Of a DNA stretch of 64,000 bases, positions 22,892 to 33,231 are shown piece by piece. This DNA comes from Cunninghamia lanceolata (taxonomy: Eukaryota > Streptophyta > Pinopsida > Cupressales > Cupressaceae), in NCBI GenBank assembly GCA_027924645.1, contig BSBN01000233.1:8698501-8762500 (forward strand), given 5' to 3'. The notes below the pieces were generated by a model, which made no database searches, had not been told where the DNA came from, and worked only from the letters and a program-made list of their open reading frames with translations. Position 1 is the stretch's first letter. Every line of letters begins with the position of its first letter. The position numbers were made by a program, and so were the translations under genes.

Positions 22892-23506
22892 TTAATCAAA
22901 GTTAGCATGACAAAGGTTGGGGGATGGATAAGGTGGAGGTATTGATTGGTTGGATAGGTATGATGGCATGGATGTGTAAAGGGATGGTGATTGATATGAG
23001 GGTAAAGGTTGATATGATGAAGTTTGATATGATGGAAGTTGGTATGAGGTTGAAGGTTGATATGAGGTTGATGGAGTGGATATGTAAGATGTTGAAGGTT
23101 GATATGATGGTTGAAAGAATGAAGGTTGAGATGATGGTTGAAAGAATGAAGATTGAGATGATGTGGATGGGGATGATGTGTAGGGTGTTTGTTGATATGA
23201 TGGAGGTTGGTATGAGGTTGATGGTGTGGATATGTAGGATGTGGAAGGTTGATATGATGAGGGTTGATATGATGAAGATGGGGGAGGGGTTTGGGATTCT
23301 CCAATGATGAGGTGTACTAAGGGGATATCTTTAATGTCATTTTTGAATTGTTCCTTAGCATTAGGATCCATGTTGACATAGACTTTTCTAAGTCTTTGTA
23401 ATTGTTGTATTGATTCATAAAGATCCATTTTGTGGGAGAGAGTATGGGATGATGGGGGACGATTGTGATGTTGAGGATCAAATTTCAAGACCTTAGGATG
23501 ATTCAA
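22892..23506 (-). CDS. LARD ORF with Tyr-Gln-Pro-Ser repeats
   Basis: The frame is 204 codons. The N-terminal 70 residues (MDLYESIQQLQRLRKVYVN and a short helical region) look like a small folded or coiled domain. The remainder is a repeat of SYQPSTSYISTPS and SFFQPS units. DNA repeats (GGTTGATATGATG-type, about 22950-23270) underlie this. It is the first frame after the 5' LTR in element direction, so it takes the position of gag, but I see no zinc knuckle or gag core. Confidence 0.45.
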   Translation of the reverse strand: MNHPKVLKFDPQHHNRPPSSHTLSHKMDLYESIQQLQRLRKVYVNMDPNAKEQFKNDIKDIPLVHLIIGESQTPPPSSSYQPSSYQPSTSYISTPSTSYQPPSYQQTPYTSSPSTSSQSSFFQPSSQPSFFQPSYQPSTSYISTPSTSYQPSTSYQLPSYQTSSYQPLPSYQSPSLYTSMPSYLSNQSIPPPYPSPNLCHANFD

Positions 23507-24793
23507 TTTGATTTGATGAATGGTTCTTTATGCTTAAGATAGACTAATGATCTTAAGCAAGAGGGTTGATTGGGTTGATTTGATTAGGTGATCAATTAAG
23601 GTCTTGATTTTTGATTGGGTTGATTTGGATTTGGAGTTTGATAATGATGTTGGGGGATTTGGATGTTGATTGGGATCGATGTTGATTTGATGTGATGATG
23701 ACTTGGATATGGTTAGGATTTGATATGGAATGATTAGGGATGATGTTGATAGGATGAGGATGAAGGATGGAGATGTGACTAGGATGTGCTTAGGGATGAT
23801 TGCAATTGAGGTTGATTTGACAAGAATGGAGATAATGATGTTGATTGGATAATGATTTGGATAGAAGGATGATGATTTGATGATGTAGAGTGACAAGGAT
23901 GTGATTAGGATTGATTTAGGATGAATTCAATTTTTCTTGGCAAGTAGACAAACAATCAAGCACAAAAACACAATGGCTAAAGGTTTGATTTTTGAAAGAT
24001 TTATCAAGCATGCACAACCTAAGGTGAAGCAAGGACAATACTTGTTGAACAAGTAGAGAGATTTGGGCCACTAAAACAAAGGTTCGTAGTGGGGGAATAT
24101 CTAGGGGATTGGCACCTTACGAGCATCCAATAAACCACTTCAGGTTTTGACTAGCTCTACTAGGAGTTTAATATACCTCTAGGGTACTACTTCCTTTCAA
24201 ACTAGCATCGAATGGTAAGTGCTCATAGCGATTAGACTTGGCTTTCGCCTTATCCTTAGTTTACATATAGCGAACCAAATGAAAGTACCGCTTGGGGTCG
24301 GCAATGAGTTCTCCGAATGGATGTGTCTCAAGGGCAGGCCCACATCCTAAAAAGAAAAATAGAATAGAACCATTTCTCTTCACCCAAGATCCTTTTGAAG
24401 GCAAGGGGAGAGGATACTTTGATTCTACCATATGGGATAACACAAATGTACAAGTGCACAAGACATGACAAACAAGAGCTAATGTTCGTTTTAAGCCCAA
24501 AATCCAAATGTGTTTGCAAACAAGATGAAAAGATAAGAGAGGAAATGATTGCACCTGGTTAATTTGCTATCCAAATTGTTGTAGATGTTGATGTATGATG
24601 TTGTTCCAGCCTTGTATGATCACCTGCAAGTCACGAGAATGAAAACGGGGCAAATAGACTAGCCCAAGATGCGACCTGCAACAACTCACCCCCAAAACTT
24701 GCAAAACTTTGCTAAAACAAGGGTTAGAAAATGAAGATTTTGACAACAAAACCTTCACAAACCAACGATTAGATCCGAGACTGGGCATGCCAA
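23507..24793 (-). other. 5' leader of the G-patch LARD
   Basis: No gene is recognised. The expected primer-binding site would be the minus-strand sequence just inside 24793, TTGGCATGCCCAGTCTCGG. It starts with TGG after one base, as a primer site should, but I cannot match it to a tRNA I know. Confidence 0.45.
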
Positions 24794-25792
24794 TGTAGAT
24801 TAGGAAAACAAAATGAAGTGAAAACACAAACTAATTGCATAAAAACACAAAGTTATACCTCACATGAAGACCCAATCTCATCAAGGGAGGAGGAAGCTTG
24901 CACCCAAGAGCTCCTAGATTAAATAATCCTATTTGATTCAAATGTGGATTGCTCTTGCTTTCAACACAAATATAGATGAAGGATTAGAGGATATATAGAT
25001 TAGAGATTTGAGAGAAATTTGAGCATGGTTTTGATGCAAGAAGTTGTTATGAATGGCTTGGGTGAGGGTTTCATTTATAGATTTTTGAAAAAGGAATGGA
25101 GGGTGAGGATCAAAAGATGAGATCAATGGCTCTCATTTTTTGTGAATCTTTAATTCTTAATGGATGAATTAAAAATTCTTTTTTGAGAAGAGTGGGTTAT
25201 GACAATTGAATTAAGAATTCAATAGTGGAGGATAGTGGGTTATGACAATTGAATTAAGAATTCAATAGTGGAGGATAGTGGGGGACAATTGAATTAAGAA
25301 TTCAATAGTGGATGATAGTGGGGAATAATTGAATTAAGAATTCAATAGTGGATGATAGTGGGTTATGACAATTGAATTAAGAATTCAATAGTAGAGGATA
25401 ATTGAATTAAAGATTTATTTTGGATAATGGAGGAGATTAGCTAATTAAATATTAAGAATATTTAATTATATGTGCAACATGGTGAGGTGGAAGAGATGAG
25501 GTGGAAAGATGAGGTGGATTGATGAGGTGGATTTTGTGAGGTGGATTTAGGACTTAGGATAGAGGGAAATTGAAATAATAAATATTGCATATTTATTAAA
25601 TCAATTGGCTAAGGTTTTAGACTATTGAATTAATGAAATTAATTTAATTTTGAGGATAATATGATGGAAAATAGGGTAATGAAGGGATAATTAATTAAAT
25701 AAAAATTTAATTAATTGGTTAGGAGGGAAATTGACATGTTTAGGGATGTCGGGAGTCGGTTTGATGGTAGAAGACATTTTTAGGTGTCTACA
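24794..25792 (-). repeat. 5' LTR of the G-patch LARD (minus orientation)
   Basis: This 999-bp copy matches 17734-18678 closely and holds five palindromic array units against four. Its outer edge ends TGTCTACA and is followed directly by the Tnp2 coding sequence, so it interrupts the transposase gene. Confidence 0.9.
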
Positions 25793-27868
25793 CCCGTGTA
25801 TGCTAATTGCAAGTTAAGTCATTTGACAACAATCCTTCAAATTCTTAACTTGCAAGTGGTGCATGGTTGGACAAATGAGAGTGTAGATCAGTTATTGGCA
25901 TTATTAAGTTTGTTGTTACCAGCTAACTCCATATTGCCAACAAAACAAAGTCAATGTAAAAAGCATATCAGTAAGCTCAACTTGGGGTATGAAAACATCC
26001 ACACATGTGTTAATGGTTGTGTATTATTTCAAAAAAATCTTGCAAGTGAGAGTGAATGTCTGAAATGTCATGAAGCAAGGTATAGATAAGGGTAGAAATC
26101 AGTTGTGGTTCCTAGAAAGGTTCTTTTCTACTTTTCAATAATCCCATGATTACTCTGAATGTATAGGTGCGGAGACATTGCTGAACTTATGCAATGGCAT
26201 CCCCAAAATAAGAGCATTGATGGAAAACAACGACATGTGCCTGATTCTAAGACATGGATGGAATTTGATAACAAATGGCCTAATTTTTCTCAAGATCCTC
26301 ATAATATAAGGTTGGGTTTGGCTCTAGATGGGGTGAACCCATTCTCAGATCAAAGTACTAAATGGTCAACTTGGCTAGTGTTTTTAATAAATTATAACTT
26401 GCTTCCATGGTTAGAAACTAAACCATTTTTCTTAATACTATCATTGATTATACAAAGAAAGAAAAGTGTGACTTCAGATACAATAGATGCCTATCTAAAT
26501 CCATTATATGATGAGCTAATGAAATTGTGGAAAGGAATTAAAGCAATTCAATCTTTAAGTGATGGTCATTCAATCAAATTCACTTTAAGAGCTTCCTTAT
26601 TGGTTACGATTCATGATCTTCTTACATATGGTACATTGTCTGGTCTCATTGTTCATGGATACCATGGCTGTCCTACTTGCAACTTTAAGTATTTTGCGAG
26701 GCACTTAAGAAGTTTGCGTAAGTGTATTTATTATGGACATTGTGCTTACCTTAAAGTGGGTCATCTATATCATTGACAAAAAACATGTTTCAATGGTCAA
26801 GAAGAGAATCATGAAGCACCTTTGCTAATAATGGGTGATTACATTATTGACAATAGACAAAAAAGAATGTCATTTATTGAAAATGGTGGGATTCTTGGTA
26901 GTAAATATGATCCATGTAATGAAAGTGGTGTAAAACGGTTGTGCATATTCTATAAGTTGACATACTTTAAGAATATAGCCATTAGGCATACTATTGATCT
27001 TATGCATATTGAGAAAAATATAGCCTATGCTATTATAGAAACTCTTTTTGGTGCTTTTGATACTATTTCATCATGTGAAGACTTTCAAGAACTAAAGATT
27101 CGTCATAATCTTTGGGTTGAAAAATATGATAATGTAAAATATAGAAAACCTAGTGCTCCTTATGTCTAGACAAAGGAACAACATGCACAATTCTTACAGT
27201 TGATGTCTTAGACTCGCTTTCCCACTGGATATGTAAGTAGTACTATTAGAAACGAAATTGACATAAATAGCTTAAGAGGCCTAAATACCCATGACTATCA
27301 TGTTATAATCAAGAATATTTTACCTATTGTGGTAAATATATCAGGTTTGACAAAGGGGCCAAGATTGGCAATTATAAGGTTGGGCCTAATATTAAAGAGA
27401 ATGAATTCACGTGTATTAGATCCTTTGAACTTTGATAGTTTGAGGGAAGAGGTTGTTGAAGTCCATTATCTATTGGAATGGGAATTTCCAGCAACAATCT
27501 TTAACATTTCTATGCATCTTTTGATACATCTAGAATATGAACTAGAGCATTGTGGTCTAGTAAGAATGAGATGGATGTATCCTATAGAATGATATATGAA
27601 GGTTTTGAAAAACATTCTTCATACTAGGGCAAAACCAGAAGGCAACATGTCTGAGGGATTTTTAATGCAAGAGGCCATTGGATTTTGCACAGAATATATG
27701 AAGGATTTTAAAAATGTCAATCAACGTGTATGTGATGATGATGAAGATGAGAGAGTTGCAGGTGAAGTATTAGAAGGCAACGGATGTTGCTTCAAGCTAT
27801 CACATAAAGAAAGAAGTGTGATACATGCCTTTATTCTTCAAAACACATCTTTGTTCAGTAAGTGGCAC

Positions 27869-27980
27869 AGGTTAAAAAAATTCACAATTATTTATTTACA
27901 CATTTATATTATTAATATTACTCAATTGCATTTACACATTTATATTATTAATCTTACTATTTGCACATTAATATTCTATG
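27869..27980 (+). other. Probable intron in the Tnp2 pseudogene
   Basis: The coding frame before it ends KWHRL, and a GT lies at the boundary (CACAG|GTTAAA). The interior is AT-rich with two copies of CATTTACACATTTATATTAT-like sequence, and it ends CTATGTAG before AAAATATGAAG. Coding similarity resumes only further downstream, so the exact junctions are tentative. Confidence 0.5.
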
Positions 27981-28346
27981 TAGAAAATATGAAGAAGAGA
28001 ATCAAAGTTGGATGTAACATTGACCTCAAAAGCACAGATGTCATGATTTGGTTGGAGGTGATTCTTTTCCAAAATTTGAAGAATGGATTGCTAATGTAGT
28101 TAGTGATGCAAAAGAAGAAGGTCAAGATATAACAATGGAGGAAAGTGAGCTTTCACAACCTCCACATTTATAAGCTATGCGTTTTAGTGGAATGTGGGCC
28201 TATGGTAGCCATTTAAGAGTGGAGGAAAAAGACAAAGGAAAGACAAATTGTGATTGTGTTGTAAGTGTTGAATTTCTTCACGAAACTGAGAAGAAATTCT
28301 ATGCTGGATTCATCCAAGAAATTATTCAAGTGGATTTGGTGAAAAC

Positions 28347-28442
28347 AGTCCTATATTGATAAGTAGGAGGTATTTTTCGCAGCATGTCAAATTATGATAT
28401 TTTAATTTAGGGTTTAACTACATAGTTTTTGAGTCCTATATT
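28347..28442 (+). repeat. 85-bp insertion with 11-bp direct duplication in DUF4216
   Basis: AGTCCTATATT occurs at 28347-28357 and again at 28432-28442. Between them is a non-coding 74-bp stretch with stops. Without one copy and the intervening DNA, the DUF4216 block reads from IIQVDLVKTVLY almost directly into KCKWIQPS, as the family does, apart from a one- or two-base frame slip. It may be a small transposon or a footprint. Confidence 0.7.
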
Positions 28443-28844
28443 ATTAAAATGTAAGTGGATCCAACCATCCGCAATACATTTTGATGAGTATGGATTTGTA
28501 CGTGCAAATATAGGACAATTTTTATCAGAGAGGGATAAGCCCTATATTTTCCCTTTTCAAATTAACCAATCATTTCTAATTGATTATGTAAGAAGCCCAG
28601 GATAGTCGTATGTCATTCAAATAGAGTCTCATTTGAAATGAAAATTCATGGAAGCTGTTGATATAATGCCTAATGGGCAATATGTTGATTTACAAGAAGC
28701 ATTCGAAGTAGTGGATGAAGATGATGATGGAGTGTTTGGAGAAGATATTTTGATTACCAATGAAGAGATTGGGAGAGAGAATGTATTGCATGACACATAT
28801 GAGGATGAGGAAGAAAATCAAGCAGATGGAGACATGAGTGATTA

Positions 28845-29563
28845 GGATTCTGATCTTGCTAGCAATGCAGGTGATTAGTGAAGGCATCAAGAAAATAGTG
28901 AGCTTGTAAAATGTAGTAGAGAAGTAGCAAGATAAGAAAGGGCATTAGTGTACAGGAATTTCTTCCACTTTGGGTTTTTCAAGGTAATCTCTTGTGTTGA
29001 GCTCTACTTTTTGTTGTTTTTCTATTTCTTGTCTTGTCATAGGTCATGCATATAACTAGCTATATTTGTTCCAAAAATAAATTACTCATTTTTAAAGCAC
29101 ATATTGACTATTTTTGTTTATTACATTTATGTGTTCAGAATTTCTATAGAATTATATAAGTATAAATAATAAGGATTTTATAAGTAGAAATAATGAGGAT
29201 TATATAAGTACAAATAATGATGATTCACAATATCAAAAAGGCAATTAGTTTTGTCTCAAAAAGAAGGATAAACAAATATAGTTTCCTTTGGGTTTCAATC
29301 TATGTGCCAGATTTACTTACTAAATTTTTTCTCCTCCATATAATGCATCTTATATGCTATCATCCTATGTCATGTCACTTGTCATAGATTATCTCCTCTA
29401 ATTTCTAAGAACGCATCTTATATGCTCTGTGAATGTATTTCATATGGGGACTGTCCTTATATACTGTATCATTCAAATGGAAATGAAATCCTTATATACT
29501 ATGACTGCATTTGTTTATATGCTCTAGTTGACTGAAAATAATGGCTTTGTTTATATTCCACTC
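28845..29563 (+). other. CACTA interior between its two genes, left of the LINE
   Basis: I see no gene. Short AT-rich tandem units (AATTATATAAGTATAAATAA, varying) lie at 29150-29225. ATCTTATATGCT and CCTTATATACT repeats lie at about 29340-29505. The piece stops at the poly(T) that marks the LINE's 3' end; its continuation is found at about 53250. Confidence 0.55.
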
Positions 29564-29580
29564 TTTTTTTATATATAATA
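29564..29580 (-). other. 3' tail of the LINE
   Basis: On the minus strand the element ends TTATTATATATAAAAAAA, and before it lies CCCCTAGTTTTTGCCACC. A short A-run after a TATATA-rich end fits plant L1-type elements. Confidence 0.75.
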
Positions 29581-29759
29581 AGGTGGCAAAAACTAGGGGC
29601 CAAACCCTTACAAAACAACCTAGAGAAGAAATAGCAAAGGCTCACGATCAAAAGGAACCAGTAACAGTAGTTACAACATTGACAGTTGATTAAGAACAAA
29701 AAGTAAGTAGTAGCAGTCTGATAGTAGAAAGAAACAGAAAGCAAAGAGACAAAGCTAGG

Positions 29760-31654
29760 TAGAAACATCCTCCCAACCTTTGGATAGGAATTCATAAATT
29801 TTATCAAATTCTTTAGTCTTCTCTTCATCCGCACCATGTTCAAGGGTATCTTGCTCCTACAAAAGAGTCAAATTAACCATAGCCAAGTAGTAAAACATAT
29901 TGGTTATGAAGCATCTGAGGGAAAGAAACCTCTTCGAAAGGGAATCCACCCAGTTTCTTAGAGCAGACACTTCATCTTCCTAATTAGCACCTTCTTCCTC
30001 AGCATCCTCCTCAACCTTCTCAACTGGCATTCCCTCCCCATCTTGAATATGGTCTCCAGGTGCAGAACCCCCACCATTAGAGTCCTCATCTTCTTTATCT
30101 GCCCCTTCAGTCTCCTCTGAGATCTCCTATACTTCGATGCCTTCACCTTTAGATAGCTCACCCTCCTGAGTAGACTTATCTGAGTCACTTTCAGAATACT
30201 TTATTAATTTAGCCTGAGGGACTAGTATTCCAGCAATTCTACTAGATCTTCTAACACTTGAAGTGTTATCCTCAGTCTTCTCTTTAGCCATTTTAGTTTT
30301 TGCCTTTTTCAGTGGTCCCTCACTATCACTTTTTTGATTCTTATGGACCCCCATGTCCTCTCCCAAATCAGTGATCTCCACAGAAGGCTCCACTTCCTTA
30401 AGTTTATGTTTCCTCATCTTCACACTACCTTTAGAAGTAGGAGTATGAAGGTCCTTCGCAGTAGTCTCTTCCAGGGATTCAGAAAAGGAAACCCCTTTCA
30501 GTTTATGGGTGGTAGGGGTAGAAACATAGAGTTTCTCAGAAGTGGTAACAGCAATGGGAGGGTTATCCCCAAGAATTTCAACAATGGTGGGTGGTTGAAT
30601 GGGATTTGGCGGGGACAAGGCAAGATGGAATCTATAGAGGCAATGGATGAGGCCTTGGTGAAGGGGGATAGGCTGTTTTGAGGGATTCATAGCATACTTA
30701 CCTTTCACATGGTGGATAGAGTGTTCCAACGAAGATAACAGATAGAAAGGAAAGCTAACAAGAGCATTTCTCCTAAAATGGTTAAGGGGAGGGTGGTAGT
30801 TGTAAAACCTGGTATAGTGACCCTCCAAGGTGAAATACTTCATCAACAAATAGCACATAACATCCCATGGCTCCAGTAACTTTACACGATAAAACTCTCC
30901 TTGATAAGGAACCAGCTCCTCCCCCTCTCCCAGAAACAAAATCTAATTTCGGTGGTCTGCAACCTTAGCCTTCCTCTTCAATTTCATGCCTTTAGTAGAA
31001 ATACCAATAGCCATTGCAATGACCTCCTCAGAAACCTCAAACCCAATCTTTACAATTTGGACTCTACGATTATCCCATGAAAGGGCACATAGAAAAACAA
31101 AATTTGTCATGGCCATTAAGGCATTCCAAGAAAGGGATAATGCCTCCTTCCATATAGTAATGCCACACTAAGGCGTTATCCCTAAATTCACTGCAAATGA
31201 TGGGTTCAGTTTGGATTCTATCCCCCCCATGATCAAATTTCCTTCAAAGACATAGAAGAAAAGACCTGAACTTCTCAGTTTGACAGTGACAACAACTTTC
31301 TCTCTCTTCAAAATGCTTCTTTCAAGAATTATCTTTGCTGGCCTTGGGAATAATAATAGTGAAATAAATGATGAAATTAAGAGGCATCCTTAAGTTACCA
31401 TTACTCGGATACACCACCATATTCCCCACTCTCTATGTGTTTTTCCCATGATTCAAAATCTTCCATTTAAAACTCCTGTCAACACCCATCGGCCGCCTCA
31501 TCTTACCACGGGAGATCAAAAGTGCCAAAATGGCATCTGAAAGAAGGGTACAATATATCATCATTAAGATGTCCTTAATCAGCCACCTCAACTTGCCATG
31601 GGGGATCAGTAGTACCAAGTTCACATCGACAATAAGAGTGTGTTGAATCATCAT
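29760..31654 (-). pseudogene. Third ORF of the LINE, unknown protein
   Basis: The ATG at 31654 overlaps the ORF2 stop (TAATG). The frame closes at 31433, but strong coding character returns in another frame from about 31250: WKEALSLSWNALMAMTNFVF, CALSWDNRRVQIVKIGFEVS, one stop, then a 270-codon open stretch at 30127-30939. The latter has a folded-looking N-terminal half (KLLEPWDVMCYLLMKYFTLE, FPFYLLSSLEHSIHHV) and a charged C-terminal half with KKAKTKMAKEK and VRRSSRIAGI. It continues, with a stop, as an acidic segment to about 29958. The first part loosely recalls plant mobile-domain-like proteins of retroelements. I do not recognise a precise family. It may be a true ORF3 or host sequence captured at the 3' end. 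Confidence 0.55.
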
Positions 31655-31703
31655 TAAAAAGTCTTATCTTTTTGAATTAACTCCCCGATAGCCCAAGGGA
31701 TAT
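31654..31703 (-). pseudogene. C-terminal tail of LINE ORF2, beyond gypsy C
   Basis: Joining 36856 to 31703 on the minus strand (removing gypsy C and one GATAT copy) keeps the ORF2 frame open from CQCHNI through PWAIGELIQKDKTF to a TAA stop at 31654-31656. This shows where gypsy C cut the LINE. Confidence 0.75.
31699..31703 (+). repeat. Target-site duplication GATAT, left of gypsy C
   Basis: GATAT directly precedes the TGGTG that opens the LTR. The partner copy is at 36851-36855. Confidence 0.85.
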
Positions 31704-33124
31704 TGGTGTAGGAGCACCTAATCCACAGTGGCCTCCATGAGGCATTCAACTATTTGATGTTCATTTTGTTGTTTTCCATAAGGTCCTAGAAGACCATTCA
31801 TGTAATAAGGTCTGTTTGACCATGTCATTTTAGTTTGTATCTAAGTTTATGTTGTAAGTCCCAAGGACACTTGTCGATTTGTAATCACAAAGGTTGTTAG
31901 GCAGTTGGAGGTTGTTAGATCTCCCAGCCACTTGGAGTCAAGTCAGTACTACTGAGGGTGAGTAGATAAATGCCCAAGATCATCAAATGTAATCAGTAGT
32001 AGTTGAGATTAGAAAGATCTGAGAGGAGTGTGATCTGTAATTGTGAAACAGAGCATCTGTCTATGCACATTTCTAAAAGGCATTATAAACAAAATCTTGT
32101 TCTATGTATCTTTTTGTTATTCAAATTCACTAGGTTTTCTCTGTGCAATCGATTTACTGTTTTGTGGCAGAGATGGATTCTTAATCCATTCCATCGGTTA
32201 GAATTTTTGAAATCGGTGGAATGGCTGTACAGTTCATTTTTCTTTTTTTGTTTTGTTTCTTTCTGTTTACAGGATCACATACAAGATGCATTGATAGATC
32301 CTAGATTTGTCATGTGCTAGATTGTTGGAGAAATGGGTCTATGAAGTTACAGGGTTTGTAGAGGTTCAGATTAGCAAAGATTCATGTTGTTTCACCAGGT
32401 ATACATTCTATGTGTATATCGCTAATGTATGTTGGGGTTCATTTCATGTGTATGTTGCAAAAGCATCTTGTGTATGGTTAAGTTCTACATCAGGGTGACA
32501 AAAGGTACCAGAGTGAGAAAGTTGAAAGCTTCCAATCTAGGAAGTCTGACTGATAGTGTATCAGCATACAAAGGAAGTCAACGTTTGGTCCCACTGAATG
32601 CATATTCGAAATGCATATTGCGAATGTACATCAGGTTAGATACAAGGAAAGTCAACGATCAATTTCACTAAATGCATATTCTGAATGCATGTTCTGAATG
32701 TATGTGGAGAATGCATCTTCCAAATTTATATTGAAAATATACATTACACATATACATTGTGTTAGATGCAAGACGCGACCGGTAGAGACAATGAAGGAAA
32801 CTGGTGATCGCAAGTCAGCGAAAGTATATTCAAGTTGTTCCATCAGTGTATCTGGAGCACATGCAAAGCACTCACGAATGAGGAAGGTCACACCGAATGT
32901 ATATTGCGACTGTATATTGCAAATGCATATCTTGAATGTACATTGAACGATGTATCTCTCAACAGATACAAAGTTGAAGACATACATCAAGGAGAGTTGA
33001 GCATCAGAAAGATAAAGGGTAAGGTGGCCGATGGGGAATGTTTGGCCGATGAAGAGAAGATTGCCAAGACATGGACCACCCTCTTTTCGATCAGTTTGCA
33101 TGACAGAGTTTTGGCTCTGCATAA
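31704..33124 (+). repeat. 5' LTR of gypsy C
   Basis: It runs from TGGTGTAGGAGC to CTCTGCATAA, where the 3' LTR has CTCTGCATCA. It matches 35372-36850 with frequent transitions and small gaps. Between about 32590 and 32950 it carries many imperfect copies of a short unit of the type GAATGCATATTC / GAATGTACATT. Confidence 0.9.
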
Positions 33125-33127
33125 TAG

Positions 33128-33139
33128 TGGTATCAGAGC
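33128..33139 (+). promoter_or_regulatory. Primer-binding site of gypsy C
   Basis: TGGTATCAGAGC is a perfect match to the usual complement of the plant initiator tRNA-Met 3' end, placed three bases after the LTR. Confidence 0.92.
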
Positions 33140-33231
33140 TTAGTAAAAGGTCTGGGCAGTTGTTTGTTTGGTTCTATCATTGAGAAGGTAGAAGTAGAAG
33201 AACTAAGAAGTTGCAGAAATAGGTTAGCAAG

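Larger units (their letters stand above)
17734..25792 (-). mobile_element. Non-autonomous LTR element (LARD type) with a G-patch ORF
   Basis: Near-identical ends at 17734-18678 and 24794-25792 are its LTRs. On the minus strand the LTR starts TGTAGACACC and ends CTAATCTACA, giving a TGTAGA/TCTACA inverted repeat. A polypurine tract on the minus strand abuts the 17734-18678 LTR, so the element reads right to left. The 6.1-kb interior encodes proline/serine/tyrosine-rich proteins and a G-patch motif. No reverse transcriptase, integrase or RNase H is seen. I found no matching 5-bp duplication at the outer edges (ATTGA left, CCGTG right). An older duplication may have decayed, or recombination between copies may have reshaped the insertion. 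Confidence 0.85.
25793..28844 (+). pseudogene. CACTA transposase (Tnp2 type), interrupted and decayed
   Basis: Conserved blocks in order: PVYANCKLSHLTTILQILNL and HTCVNGCVLF with CLKCHEARY (25793-26085); the Tnp2 core RLGLALDGVNPFSDQSTKWS with LPWLETKPFF (26310-26440), then LYDELMKLWKGI and FTLRASLLVTIHDL; the GCPTCNFKYFARHLR region (26670); HTIDLMHIEKNIAYAI (26990); the DUF4218 region MHLLIHLEYELEHCGLVRMR (27510-27570) with EGFLMQEAIGFCTEYM; and the DUF4216 region (28175-28590) with FDEYGFVRANIGQFLSERD. An acidic tail closes it at 28844. Stops occur near 26087, 26776, 27167, 27210, 27590 and elsewhere. The N-terminal part is cut off by the LARD at 25792. Tnp2 normally cuts and joins the CACTA ends. 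Confidence 0.88.

Noticed and set aside
18000..23500. Many long open frames on the + strand opposite the G-patch and Y-Q-P-S frames, for example 20911-21270 and 22924-23307.
   Set aside because: They are rich in G, W, D, M and V, as expected when proline/serine-rich minus-strand repeats are read backwards. No motif or conservation supports them.
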